Below are positions 1 to 8,965 of a stretch of DNA of 64,000 nucleotides, piece after piece (position 1 is the first letter of the stretch; each line of letters opens with the position of its first letter). The DNA is from Pseudoalteromonas flavipulchra NCIMB 2033 = ATCC BAA-314 (GTDB taxonomy: Bacteria > Pseudomonadota > Gammaproteobacteria > Enterobacterales > Alteromonadaceae): contig JWIH01000024.1 of the NCBI GenBank assembly GCA_000814665.1, positions 186,001-250,000 of the forward strand, given 5' to 3'. A program made the position numbers and the translations under genes. The notes under the pieces were generated by a model. It searched no databases and had not been told where the DNA came from. It worked only from the letters and a program-made list of their open reading frames with translations.

Positions 1-1011
1 GGTAAACATACCGATGGCATGGGCGGTGCAACTTCCAGTACCAGCAAAACCGTGATTTTAAGTAAAAGCGACAAAGCCGACCATGACGTGAATTATCTTT
101 TTGGTCAGGTTGCTATCGACAAACCATTTATTGATTGGAGCGGAAACTGTGGCAATTTAACGGCTGCGGTGGGGGCATTTGCAATCAGCAACGGCTTAGT
201 CGACGCGAATAAAGTGCCAGAGAACGGTGTTGCTGTCGTTAAAATCTGGCAGGCGAATATTAGAAAAACCATAGTGGCGCATGTTCCAATCAGCAATGGA
301 GAAGTGCAAGAGACGGGCGACTTTGAACTGGATGGCGTAACTTTCCCTGCAGCAGAAGTGGTGGTTGAGTTTATGGATCCAAGCGACCCAGATGTTGATA
401 TGTTTCCGTCGGGCAATCTCGTCGATACGTTAACTGTGCCTGATGAAGGCACCTTTGAAGTGACCATGATAAGTGCCGGGATCCCAACGCTTTTCTTCCG
501 TGCTTCCGATTTAGGTTATGAAGGTACTGAGTTACAAGAAGCGATTAATGGAGACTCAGCTGCACTAGAGCGATTTGAAAAGATCCGTGCTTATGGCGCA
601 GTTAAAATGGGTTTAATAGGTCATATTGACGAAGCGAAAGTTCGCCAACATACCCCAAAAATTGCCTTTGTTGCACCTGCTAAATCTTATGCAGCATCGA
701 GCGGTAAAGCGGTGGAAGCCAATACCATCGATTTAAACGTTCGCGCCTTGTCTATGGGTAAGTTGCACCATGCGATGATGGGCACTGCCGCTGTGGCGAT
801 AGCAACCGCAGCGGCAATTCCTGGCACCCTAGTTAACGAAGCCGCTGGTGGTGGCGATCTTAACTCCGTGACCTTTGGACATCCGTCAGGCACCTTAAAG
901 GTTGGCGCGGAAGCGCTACAAGAGTCTGGCCGCTGGCAAGCTAAAAAAGCCGTCATGAGCCGCAGCGCTCGCGTGCTAATGGAAGGCCGAGTTCGCGTCC
1001 CAGAGGCGTAG
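1..1011 (+). CDS. prpF: 2-methylaconitate isomerase PrpF (5' end outside window)
   Basis: The reading frame is open from base 1, so about the last 336 residues are present and roughly 50-60 N-terminal residues are missing compared with the usual length near 390. PrpF isomerises 2-methylaconitate in the 2-methylcitrate cycle for propionate breakdown, working with the AcnD dehydratase. Visible marks are the DGMGGATSSTSK segment and the SGNCGNLTAA motif of the diaminopimelate-epimerase-like fold, then FLDPSDP-like and GHPSGTLKVGAE segments at the C-terminus. A hairpin terminator follows directly, so this is probably the last gene of a prp operon lying upstream. Family assignment is by recognition of these motifs. 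Confidence 0.93.
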   Translation, partial: GKHTDGMGGATSSTSKTVILSKSDKADHDVNYLFGQVAIDKPFIDWSGNCGNLTAAVGAFAISNGLVDANKVPENGVAVVKIWQANIRKTIVAHVPISNGEVQETGDFELDGVTFPAAEVVVEFMDPSDPDVDMFPSGNLVDTLTVPDEGTFEVTMISAGIPTLFFRASDLGYEGTELQEAINGDSAALERFEKIRAYGAVKMGLIGHIDEAKVRQHTPKIAFVAPAKSYAASSGKAVEANTIDLNVRALSMGKLHHAMMGTAAVAIATAAAIPGTLVNEAAGGGDLNSVTFGHPSGTLKVGAEALQESGRWQAKKAVMSRSARVLMEGRVRVPEA

Positions 1012-1026
1012 CTCCATACTAAATTA

Positions 1027-1049
1027 AAGGCTCTGTTCCCAAGAGCCTT
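1027..1049 (+). terminator. Terminator after prpF
   Basis: Perfect 8-bp stem AAGGCTCT / AGAGCCTT with a 7-base loop, starting 15 bases after the prpF stop and followed by ATTCT. The T-run is short, so strength is uncertain, but the position fits the end of the prp operon. Confidence 0.7.
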
Positions 1050-1162
1050 ATTCTCTACATAAGAAAACTCCCGAGTTGTTGCTTGGTCGTGAAGGTGTGC
1101 CTGCCATTCGGCTTCTTCTTTGATTTCCACCATGCAGACTTGTAATTCATAAGGACGATATG

Positions 1163-1759
1163 ATGTTTGAAGCTTTACTTTCTGTGGCAATCACAACCGC
1201 GGTATTACTTGGCTCACCCGGTCCTGCGCCACTTGCACTGGCTGCGACGGGGGCGAGTCAAGGTGTTAAAAAAGGTTTCCCGTTCTTAGCTGGTATTTTG
1301 ACAGGATTGCTTGTCGCGGTGATCTTTGCAGCCACAGGGGTTGCAGGGTTACTGGTTAGCCATCCCCAAGTGACACTCATGCTCAAATGGCTTGCAGCCG
1401 CCTACTTAATTTATGTTGCCTACAAAATTGCAGCAAACAATGCGGCGCTTGGCGGTGCAGGTGCGCAGCTACCGAGCTTTAAAGATGGGTTTATTCTTAA
1501 CCTCCTCAACCCCAAAGCCTACGCGGCTTGTATCGCTATTTTTGCGACGGCTTCGGTGTCGGCAAGCTCAAACCTAGTTGCTACGGTACTTGCCGCTAGC
1601 GTGTGCTACGTGGTGGCGATAGTGGTCGACACAATGTGGCTGGTATTAGGTGGTGTGATTTTTAAAACACTGAATGATGAGACCGTACTTAAACGGATCC
1701 GAATTGGTTTTGCGTTGACTTTGGTTGTGCTCGTTCTTTACGGGCTATTTGTCGTTTGA
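1163..1759 (+). CDS. LysE/RhtB family amino-acid exporter
   Basis: A 198-residue inner-membrane protein of the LysE/RhtB family, which exports amino acids or related metabolites. The early SPGPAPLALAA segment matches the conserved proline/glycine motif of the first helix region, and LLNPKAY is the family's mid-protein motif. About six hydrophobic segments can be traced. Two adjacent ATGs exist (1160 and 1163); AAGGA at 1151-1155 is better spaced (7 bases) for the second. The gene stands alone between prpF and a GNAT gene. The substrate cannot be read from sequence. Confidence 0.85.
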   Translation: MFEALLSVAITTAVLLGSPGPAPLALAATGASQGVKKGFPFLAGILTGLLVAVIFAATGVAGLLVSHPQVTLMLKWLAAAYLIYVAYKIAANNAALGGAGAQLPSFKDGFILNLLNPKAYAACIAIFATASVSASSNLVATVLAASVCYVVAIVVDTMWLVLGGVIFKTLNDETVLKRIRIGFALTLVVLVLYGLFVV

Positions 1760-1843
1760 GGTTGATGGGAAGTCACAGGCATAGCTTTTAGACTTGAATA
1801 GATGTAATAATCTGAGTTATGCAACCGTCACTCAGAAAAGCCA

Positions 1844-2449
1844 ATGATCGCCCCACCAGATGAAAACAACGTCCCCATAAGTGATATCCATGTTGAATTT
1901 TCGGACTCGGCATTTGCTTTGAGAACGTTAAGAGCGGGTGAATATCAACGGTTGGAGCACCTGTTTTCGCTTAGATATGGTGCAGAGTACGATGCCGAAG
2001 AGTTATTAAAGTTACGACAACAAAGAGTGCTAGTACCTTTTTTACAAGCAGCTGAAGATAAATCAAAGCACTGTATTTGTGTACGGCAAACTCAAACGCG
2101 CGAAATGCTTGGCATGATCTTAATTACAGTCGATGACTCAGCGGCCAAAAAAGTATTGGTAGAAGAGAGTTGGTTTATTCACGATACTCTGTTCGACAAG
2201 GTGTTTTGTTTATTCGTGACAGAGTATTTGAATACTCTAGGCTTCGCTTTGGTTGAATTTAGAGTCGACGAGCGTAATGATTTAGTACGCCGGTTGGTTG
2301 AGCAACTTGGTGCGCACTTTGACGGCATATTACGTCGTGAAGGTGTTTATCGGAACGAGTGCTTCAACCTTGCTGTGTACTCTATATCTCAGGAAGAGTG
2401 GCAGTGCGTTGTTCCTCTGTATTCTATTTACAAAGCATTGCCACAATAA
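1844..2449 (+). CDS. GNAT family N-acetyltransferase (RimJ/RimL-like)
   Basis: 201 residues. The C-terminal half is typical of the Acetyltransf_3 group: FRVDERNDLVRRLVEQLGAH followed by GILRREGVYRNE and a final YSISQEEW, the pattern in which the acetyl-CoA domain ends in protein or small-molecule N-acetyltransferases. The N-terminal ~90 residues are less conserved and contain no clear second domain. The start ATG follows AGAAAAG. Convergent with the kinase gene downstream and with no clear terminator between them. The acceptor substrate is unknown. Confidence 0.7.
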   Translation: MIAPPDENNVPISDIHVEFSDSAFALRTLRAGEYQRLEHLFSLRYGAEYDAEELLKLRQQRVLVPFLQAAEDKSKHCICVRQTQTREMLGMILITVDDSAAKKVLVEESWFIHDTLFDKVFCLFVTEYLNTLGFALVEFRVDERNDLVRRLVEQLGAHFDGILRREGVYRNECFNLAVYSISQEEWQCVVPLYSIYKALPQ

Positions 2450-2515
2450 TAGGGAAGCTTGAAGTGTGCATTTATGGAAAGTAAACCAAAGTATCGGCTG
2501 GGTCCGTTAGCGCGA

Positions 2516-4117
2516 CTAGCTCGGTAACTTGATAATGATGCATGTTCCGGAATTAGATTCTGTTTCACACTCAATTACGCCATTAAAATACTGAGTGACA
2601 ATAGCGAGTGCAACACTTAGCCCTAAACCCAAGCCTTTTTGGGTGCGATTACCGACAACAAAAGGATCAAATACTTTATCTTTGATTTCATGTGGAATAC
2701 CGCTGCCGTTGTCCGTGACTTTAATCGTATATCCAAGTTTTGAGGCTTGAGCTGATATAATCACACATGGGCTTTGCATTGAGTTATCAGCAAAGGCGTG
2801 GTAAAACGCATTTTCTATTACAGGTTGGAAAACCTGCTGTAACAACCTTTCAGGCGCGGTGATAGCAAGTGCTTCGGGAATATCTAAGGTAATATCAATA
2901 TGTGGGTGTTGATTGGCAAGCTCACTCACACATCGTGTGATAAGTGGCTGTAAGTAAACAGGCTTTACTTCTCCTTCAAATCCAGTATTAGTGATGATTT
3001 TGAGCTTGTCGATAATACCTGTGATCCGCTCGGTACTATTGACGACGAGCTTGGCACAACTCTCGATATTTTCTATCGAATGCAATAAAGCAGACTTGGC
3101 GATTTCATTTTTATTGACCCTTTGTCTTACTCCTTCGACAAGCAATAGTTGGTTACTGGAAGCGGTCATCGCGACGCCAATCGGCGTGTTAATCTCATGG
3201 GCAAGTCCTGGGATCAATCGCACCAGCGTCGCTGACTTTTCGGCGTTTATCAGGCGCTTTTGAGTCTCACTGAGTTCACTGATCGCGTGATTAAGTGCAT
3301 TGTTTTTTTCTATTAACTCTTCAGTTTGGCTTTTTACCTCCGTATTTAGATAATCAATAATACTTTTACGGATGGCCGAGCGAGAGTTGTACAACGCGAT
3401 GAGGCTAAGTAATAGCAAGATAAAGCAAACAAACGCGGCGCCATAATAGGACTTTACCTTTTTATTGCTGCTTGCAAGAAGTGAGCTGAAATCCAGCTCT
3501 CTGCGTTCTAAAAAGGCATTGATGTGCGTCATTATTTGTACTTTACTTTGGAGGTAAGCCTCGCTGTACAAAGTATTTAGGGCTTGCTGATTTTTCCCTG
3601 CTGCCACGAGTTCAAAGGCTTCACGCTCAAGTGACACGAGTGCTTCACTTTTATCCTCTGCATTTCGCAACATAGTTAATTCATCCGTAGAAACCCCATT
3701 TTCTAATAATAATGTCAGTAGCGCTTTTGGTGCTTCTTTTTCAAATGGTGCTTGACCCTCTTTGACCAGCAACATGTCCCAATAGACGCGGTGCAAATGC
3801 TTAGGGCGGGGGGAAGTGCCGTTACGGATCGTTAAGATCTCATCAAAAAATTGCTTAAATTTGGGGTTGCCCGTGGCGGCATAAGCCCGAGCCATCATGG
3901 TGAGTTGATCTGAGCTGAGTCTCAACTCTTGGGATAAACGAACAAGATTAAAATTTCTTTCTATTTCTTGCTCTTGCGCTTCCTTATTGACGAATGCCAA
4001 AAATGTGAACACCACAGAAAGAAAAAAAAGCAGCATGGAGAGCGCTGATATATGGTAGAAGTACTTAAAGCTAAACGACTGACTTGGGTGAAGTATGTTG
4101 CTTTGACTGGCTGCCAT
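2516..4117 (-). CDS. Membrane sensor histidine kinase
   Basis: About 533 residues. An N-terminal transmembrane helix (LSMLLFFLSVVFTFLAF), a mostly helical extracytoplasmic sensor of about 190 residues, a second helix (AAFVCFILLLLSLIALY), a coiled coil, then the kinase core. The phosphoacceptor box is GLAHEINTPIG, the N box is VIENAFYHA, and DNGSGIP and GLGLGLS are the ATP-binding G boxes. No response regulator is adjacent, so it is an orphan here. The ATG at 4117 has no good ribosome site; an upstream in-frame GTG at 4147 would add ten residues. The ligand is not predictable. Confidence 0.85.
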   Translation of the reverse strand: MAASQSNILHPSQSFSFKYFYHISALSMLLFFLSVVFTFLAFVNKEAQEQEIERNFNLVRLSQELRLSSDQLTMMARAYAATGNPKFKQFFDEILTIRNGTSPRPKHLHRVYWDMLLVKEGQAPFEKEAPKALLTLLLENGVSTDELTMLRNAEDKSEALVSLEREAFELVAAGKNQQALNTLYSEAYLQSKVQIMTHINAFLERRELDFSSLLASSNKKVKSYYGAAFVCFILLLLSLIALYNSRSAIRKSIIDYLNTEVKSQTEELIEKNNALNHAISELSETQKRLINAEKSATLVRLIPGLAHEINTPIGVAMTASSNQLLLVEGVRQRVNKNEIAKSALLHSIENIESCAKLVVNSTERITGIIDKLKIITNTGFEGEVKPVYLQPLITRCVSELANQHPHIDITLDIPEALAITAPERLLQQVFQPVIENAFYHAFADNSMQSPCVIISAQASKLGYTIKVTDNGSGIPHEIKDKVFDPFVVGNRTQKGLGLGLSVALAIVTQYFNGVIECETESNSGTCIIIKLPS

Positions 4118-4254
4118 GTATTCAACGTTGTTAAGACTCGAATACACAAAGTATAGTTAACCTAAGCTCGGAATAACAATTTGTTCTCTGGCCCGTTGTC
4201 ATCCCACGTTCTGGTTGGTCGTTCTCGGCTTTTGTCACTTTGCCGAAGTGAGAA

Positions 4255-4287
4255 AGCAGCCAAATGGATAACAAGTATTTGGCTGCT
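4255..4287 (-). terminator. Terminator after adhP
   Basis: Perfect 11-bp stem AGCAGCCAAAT / ATTTGGCTGCT with an 11-base loop just beyond the adhP stop. On the minus strand it is followed by TTCTC, a weak T-run. Confidence 0.7.
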
Positions 4288-4295
4288 CGATGGGT

Positions 4296-5309
4296 CTAGT
4301 CGAATGTAAGTACAATCCTGCCATTGATGTCGCTATTGAGCATATCGTCAAATATATCATTGATTTGCTCAAGTGGCTTGGTTTCAATAATGGCTTTTAC
4401 CTTGCCCTCAGCAGCAAACTGTAAGCATTCAGTGAGGTCTTGACGAGTACCAACGATACTGCCAACAACACTAATACCTTTAAGAACGGTATCAAATATA
4501 GGAATAGGCATTTCTTCAGGTGGTAAGCCAACGAGCACACAAGTACCGCCGCGCTTTACGCTGTTAAATGATGTGGTAAAGGCTGGCTTTGAGACCGCGG
4601 TACAAACTACGGCTTGGACTCCACCTAGCTTATTTTGCATCAACTCTGCGGGATCGCCCTGCTTAAAGTCGATACATAAATCGGCGCCAAGATCTTTTGC
4701 CAGTGCTAACTTTGATTCGCCAGTGTCAACCGCAACTACATTCAGCCCCATTGCTTTGGCGTATTGCACTGCTAAGTGACCAAGGCCACCTACACCAATA
4801 ATGGCAACCCATTCACCAGGTTTGGCTTTTGATACTTTTAGTGCTTTATAGGTGGTGACACCCGCGCAGAATAGAGGTGCGGCATCGACAAATGATAAGC
4901 CTTCGGGGATTTTTACCACGTAGTTGGCATCGGCTTTACAGTACTGTGCGTAACCGCCGTCGACGGAATAGCCACTATTTAACTGCTCTGGACATAAGTT
5001 TTCGTCGCCTTTTAGGCAGTGTTCACAATGACCGCAGGCGCTATGAAGCCAAGGTACACCCACTCTATCACCAACGGCTAGGTGCTTAACATCGTCAGCT
5101 TTTGCGATAACGGTACCCACACCTTCGTGACCAGGCACTAATGGTAATTTAGGCTTAACTGGCCAGTCGCCATGACAGGCGTGTAAGTCGGTGTGGCAAA
5201 CGCCACAGGCGGCTATTTCAACGATGACCGACCCTTGTGTAAGTTGCGGTTTCTCAATTTCTTGAATTTCTAACGGTTGTTTAAATTGGTGCACTAACGC
5301 TGCTTTCAT
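4296..5309 (-). CDS. adhP: Zinc-dependent alcohol dehydrogenase (AdhP type)
   Basis: 337 residues, the usual length for AdhP/AdhA propanol-preferring enzymes that oxidise primary alcohols with NAD. Catalytic zinc ligands are in GVCHTD and GHEGVG; the structural zinc site is the four-cysteine segment CGHCEHCLKGDENLC; the NAD fold has GVGGLGHLAVQYA. The start is set by AAGGAGC eight bases upstream. That ribosome site and the first codons lie inside the 3' end of the upstream protease frame, giving a 29-base overlap. Ends at a strong hairpin. Function is confident; the physiological alcohol is not known. Confidence 0.93.
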   Translation of the reverse strand: MKAALVHQFKQPLEIQEIEKPQLTQGSVIVEIAACGVCHTDLHACHGDWPVKPKLPLVPGHEGVGTVIAKADDVKHLAVGDRVGVPWLHSACGHCEHCLKGDENLCPEQLNSGYSVDGGYAQYCKADANYVVKIPEGLSFVDAAPLFCAGVTTYKALKVSKAKPGEWVAIIGVGGLGHLAVQYAKAMGLNVVAVDTGESKLALAKDLGADLCIDFKQGDPAELMQNKLGGVQAVVCTAVSKPAFTTSFNSVKRGGTCVLVGLPPEEMPIPIFDTVLKGISVVGSIVGTRQDLTECLQFAAEGKVKAIIETKPLEQINDIFDDMLNSDINGRIVLTFD

Positions 5310-8300
5310 CTTTTTGCTCCTTGATTGAGTCGAAGTCTAGTTGCTCGCTGTTGGCGACAATGACCTGTCCTGATGAATTAACCGTGATAGCTGAAGAAGT
5401 TGAAGCAATAACAATAAACTCAGAAACTGGGTTCGCAAAGTCAGATGCGTATTCAACCTCTAGCTGGCCAATAACGGTATCTACTGCTGTATTTTCCTCG
5501 ACAGAGAATGACTGATCAGCGGTGATGATTGGCGCTTTCGCTGATTCTTCTGACGGAGAAACAATAACTGGCACCGCCCCGTTACTTGATAGAATCATGA
5601 AATCATTGTCGGAGAAAGTTAGGTTTGCTGACTCACCAGGTGCAAGCTCTGTTACTTCATTACCAGCATCATCAACGAGCATAGCTAAACCTTCCGCTTC
5701 AGTTGTAGCTACTTCCATTGCTGGTGCTTTTATCATAAAGCTATTCGCGAAAGCTTCATCTAATGAGTTAGAAGGGATAGGCATCCAAGTCTCTTCTTCC
5801 GTGCGGAAGCGAATTTTGGCTTCCACTCCAGTTGCGATCTGCTCGGCAGTAAGTCCAAATGCATCGGCACAACTGCTCATGGTGACGAAATTATTACCTG
5901 ATGCAAAGTTAATATTAGTAATAAAACCGCTTCCTGAACCATAACCATGAGTAAATGAGATAGCACTACCAGATAGGAAATTGCCAAACCATTCTTGCTT
6001 GCCGTTTTGAACAGTTACATCATAAGTGCCATCTGGCGATGTCTCACCTTCAGCTGGCAAATCGAAATCAGCCATAAAGCCACCTTGATAAGTGTGGATA
6101 ATAGGTTGATTAGTAACCATGGTCGTGAATAGCATGTAACCGGTATCACAAACGCTAGTTGGAACTGAAGTTGTTTCTACAGAAGCACCGATTATATCTA
6201 AACGTTCGCTATCACCTGTTTCATCTTTTGCAACAGTTGGAGCGAAAAATGGCTCTAAAGTCGCAGCGCCAGTATTGGTTAATACGTGTCTAGCACCTTG
6301 GTCATCAACGACAGGCATGACTTTAGCATTCGCGGCGGCTTTTGGTAGCACATGATAAACCAAGTGCAGCGCTTTTGCGTCGCCAGACATAAAGTTCAAT
6401 GCACCATCAAGCTCTAACGTTGTAAGGTCGTGTGTTGCATCCAAGAATGCCATGTTGGCAGAAGTTAATGTCCACTCAGGCAGTTTAGTTGGATCTATAG
6501 TTGCTGTGACGTCAAACGAGATGGTTTGTCCTGCAGGAACGGTGATTGACTCAGGAAAGGCCATACTGAGTGCACCACGCTCTGCGTCGTCAGCAAATCG
6601 CTGCTCATATGCCAATGTATAGGTCTGTTCTTGATTCGAGAAGTTTTTAACGACTACCTTCTTGGTGATAGATGAAGTTTCAGATAGTGACACCAAGCCA
6701 AATGATAGCGCTGCTTGCATCGTATCTTCAGCCCATGCTGCAACTGGAAGGTTTGCCGCTTTTTCAACATCTACAAGACCTGAGCCGATAAAGCTGATTG
6801 GCGCAAGCGCAGCATTTGGGTTTTGCGAGCGAGGCTCCATGGTAACATCTAAGTTAGCCGCGTTCATTAATGTTGCTTTTAGTTCAAAACCATTGCGATT
6901 TGGTAGTGCTTCTTTAAGCATACTCATGGCTCCAGCTGTAATAGGGCCAGAGAATGAAGTTCCACTTGCTGGAGTGAGTCCATCACCAAGGCCTGGATGT
7001 GCAGTCATAATGCTAACACCTGGCGCTGTGATTTCAGGTTTTAACCTTCCGCTGATAGAAGGTCCACGAGAGGTAAATGACGCGATCATACCTTCTTTTA
7101 GAATGATTGTGGCATTCACATTATAGGCAACATTGTTTCCAGCCAATAACTGTTGTTTAAGTGCTTTACCTTGGCTGTAGCTCAAACCAATAGTTGGGAT
7201 CTCAATACCTGGAGCACTGCCTCCAGGCTCTGTTGGACCACCACCTTCAACATTATTGGCAATCATAACCAATTTAGCGCCCTTCGCTTGGGCGTTTAGC
7301 ACTTTTTGGGTGAAGTTACATGCACCGCGGTCAACGAGGACAGCTTTGCCCGTAAAGTCGACCTCATCTGCAAAAGGATCACAAGCAATAGATGTTGCAT
7401 CTCCGCGCTCGTTCTTTTCAGTCTCAACAAATGCTAGCGGGGTTGTGTCGCTACTAAATTCAAACTCTTCAAAGCCCTCAGGGTTAAAACTTGCCGCACC
7501 AGCTTCAGTCGTTTCGCCCATCAAGGACGCTAAAATGTGCTGACCTTTTATGACAGAGTGCTCCATAGCACCAACAGAAAGTGCATTATCTGTTGTACTT
7601 GGACCACCAACTATAAATGGTGTAGGGCCATCATTACCTGCTGAGATAACAACGTTAGTACCTAGCATCACGGCTTTATCGATAAGTTCTTGAACTGCAT
7701 CTGCACGATTATCGCCAAAATCTCCGCCTAGTGACATGTTAACAACATCTACTCTGTCAGAAATATCACCGTCCCCATTGGGATCCATTGCAGATTCCAA
7801 CGCTAAAAGTTGAGCCAAGCCAGGGCAAGTTTCTGCACAGACGGAGTAAACAAATAATTCAACGTTTGGTGCGATACCTGTTACTGAATGAGAAACGTGT
7901 GTACCGTGGTTAGTACCTGCATCAATTGGATCTGGATCGTTGTTGATAAAGTCATATCCACCTAATACTAAGCCTTGTGGCCAAGCCGGCGTATCTGCAG
8001 GGTTGCTTGCAGCCGCTTCATAAGCTTCAACTGTGCCAGGGCCACCAAACGCTTGGTGGGTGTAATCAATACCCGTATCAAGTACCGCAACACGAACTCC
8101 TTCACCTGTAACTTCACCAGTGGAAACTAAAGGCGTTGCCTTTATGTAGTCGGCACTGTCTGCCACATTCAATTTATAATCAAATACAGGTAACACAGAA
8201 TGTACCAATGGATTGTGTAGTAGTTTGTTAACTTCAGCTTCTTCGCCATTGACGATAATTGCATTAGATAGCTTAGACGTTTTAGCGACAACCTGCAGCG

Positions 8301-8607
8301 TAGGACTAGTGCTAGCGATTGCGGTTTCTACGCTCTGTTGAGCTTGCTGAATACTTGATGTTGCATTTTTGACGTTAATACCAGTAAGGCTTTGTTCTGC
8401 AATAGAAGGTGTGTGTAATTTAACTAACCACGTAACGACGTTGTGAGTTGATTTTCTCGCCTGTTTGTTTTTAAAATCGGGATATTGGCTTTGTAAAGGA
8501 GGTTTGTTTTCAAAATTATATTGATTGTACGTCGCAGCGGTAACGGTAGAAGAAGATAAAGCTGTCACTACGGCGATTGCGAGTGCTGACTTATTTAGAG
8601 TTGACAT
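5281..8607 (-). CDS. Secreted S8 (subtilisin-like) serine protease with PA insert, C-terminus probably truncated
   Basis: 1108 residues. Signal peptide at 1-24, an inhibitor I9-like propeptide at about 57-145, then the S8 domain with catalytic D177 (VAVLDTGIDYTH), H234 (NHGTHV), oxyanion N325 and S551 (ASGTSFSGP). A PA domain is inserted at about 415-455 (GKAVLVDRGACNFTQK). After the catalytic domain come beta-rich regions and a final cadherin-like repeat near 1040-1095. The last ten codons read through the adhP ribosome site and stop inside adhP; related marine proteases usually continue into a C-terminal anchoring or sorting segment, absent here. Ribosome site GATGGGGA precedes the ATG. Likely an exported scavenging protease. 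Confidence 0.9.
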   Translation of the reverse strand: MSTLNKSALAIAVVTALSSSTVTAATYNQYNFENKPPLQSQYPDFKNKQARKSTHNVVTWLVKLHTPSIAEQSLTGINVKNATSSIQQAQQSVETAIASTSPTLQVVAKTSKLSNAIIVNGEEAEVNKLLHNPLVHSVLPVFDYKLNVADSADYIKATPLVSTGEVTGEGVRVAVLDTGIDYTHQAFGGPGTVEAYEAAASNPADTPAWPQGLVLGGYDFINNDPDPIDAGTNHGTHVSHSVTGIAPNVELFVYSVCAETCPGLAQLLALESAMDPNGDGDISDRVDVVNMSLGGDFGDNRADAVQELIDKAVMLGTNVVISAGNDGPTPFIVGGPSTTDNALSVGAMEHSVIKGQHILASLMGETTEAGAASFNPEGFEEFEFSSDTTPLAFVETEKNERGDATSIACDPFADEVDFTGKAVLVDRGACNFTQKVLNAQAKGAKLVMIANNVEGGGPTEPGGSAPGIEIPTIGLSYSQGKALKQQLLAGNNVAYNVNATIILKEGMIASFTSRGPSISGRLKPEITAPGVSIMTAHPGLGDGLTPASGTSFSGPITAGAMSMLKEALPNRNGFELKATLMNAANLDVTMEPRSQNPNAALAPISFIGSGLVDVEKAANLPVAAWAEDTMQAALSFGLVSLSETSSITKKVVVKNFSNQEQTYTLAYEQRFADDAERGALSMAFPESITVPAGQTISFDVTATIDPTKLPEWTLTSANMAFLDATHDLTTLELDGALNFMSGDAKALHLVYHVLPKAAANAKVMPVVDDQGARHVLTNTGAATLEPFFAPTVAKDETGDSERLDIIGASVETTSVPTSVCDTGYMLFTTMVTNQPIIHTYQGGFMADFDLPAEGETSPDGTYDVTVQNGKQEWFGNFLSGSAISFTHGYGSGSGFITNINFASGNNFVTMSSCADAFGLTAEQIATGVEAKIRFRTEEETWMPIPSNSLDEAFANSFMIKAPAMEVATTEAEGLAMLVDDAGNEVTELAPGESANLTFSDNDFMILSSNGAVPVIVSPSEESAKAPIITADQSFSVEENTAVDTVIGQLEVEYASDFANPVSEFIVIASTSSAITVNSSGQVIVANSEQLDFDSIKEQKDESSVSAPI

Positions 8608-8965
8608 CGGATTTCCCCATCATACTTGTTATGATTTTTATTTGTTTTGTTTACATCCTGGATCAGGATTTGAACAAATATAGTTCCTTTTTGGGTGTCA
8701 TTTCAACTTTTTGTTACGGAAAATGGGATTTTTAATTTTTTAATTCTTTTATCATTAACAATTTCATGACGTAGGATCATTAAGTGGGGAATATGCCTTT
8801 TCTCATTGTTTCGAACGTTGCTGAGATGGTGAAGCCAAAATGCATTAGCAACACAGCAAGTTAATTGAATATTTTTATTGCTAATATTTTCACACTATTC
8901 TTAAATAATAATTCATTAAAAAGAAGTCGTTAGCCCAATAAATCTTATATATCACAGGAAAGAAA
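8608..8965. promoter_or_regulatory. AT-rich divergent promoter region with a small palindrome
   Basis: 358 bases between the protease and the methyltransferase genes. Very AT-rich with several poly-T/A tracts. A perfect ATCCTG-GAT-CAGGAT inverted repeat lies at 8655-8669, about 50 bases upstream of the protease start, and could be an operator. No other gene or RNA structure was recognised. Confidence 0.45.

Noticed and set aside
687..1190. 167-codon minus-strand frame over prpF
   Set aside because: It is antisense to the well-supported prpF and LysE genes.
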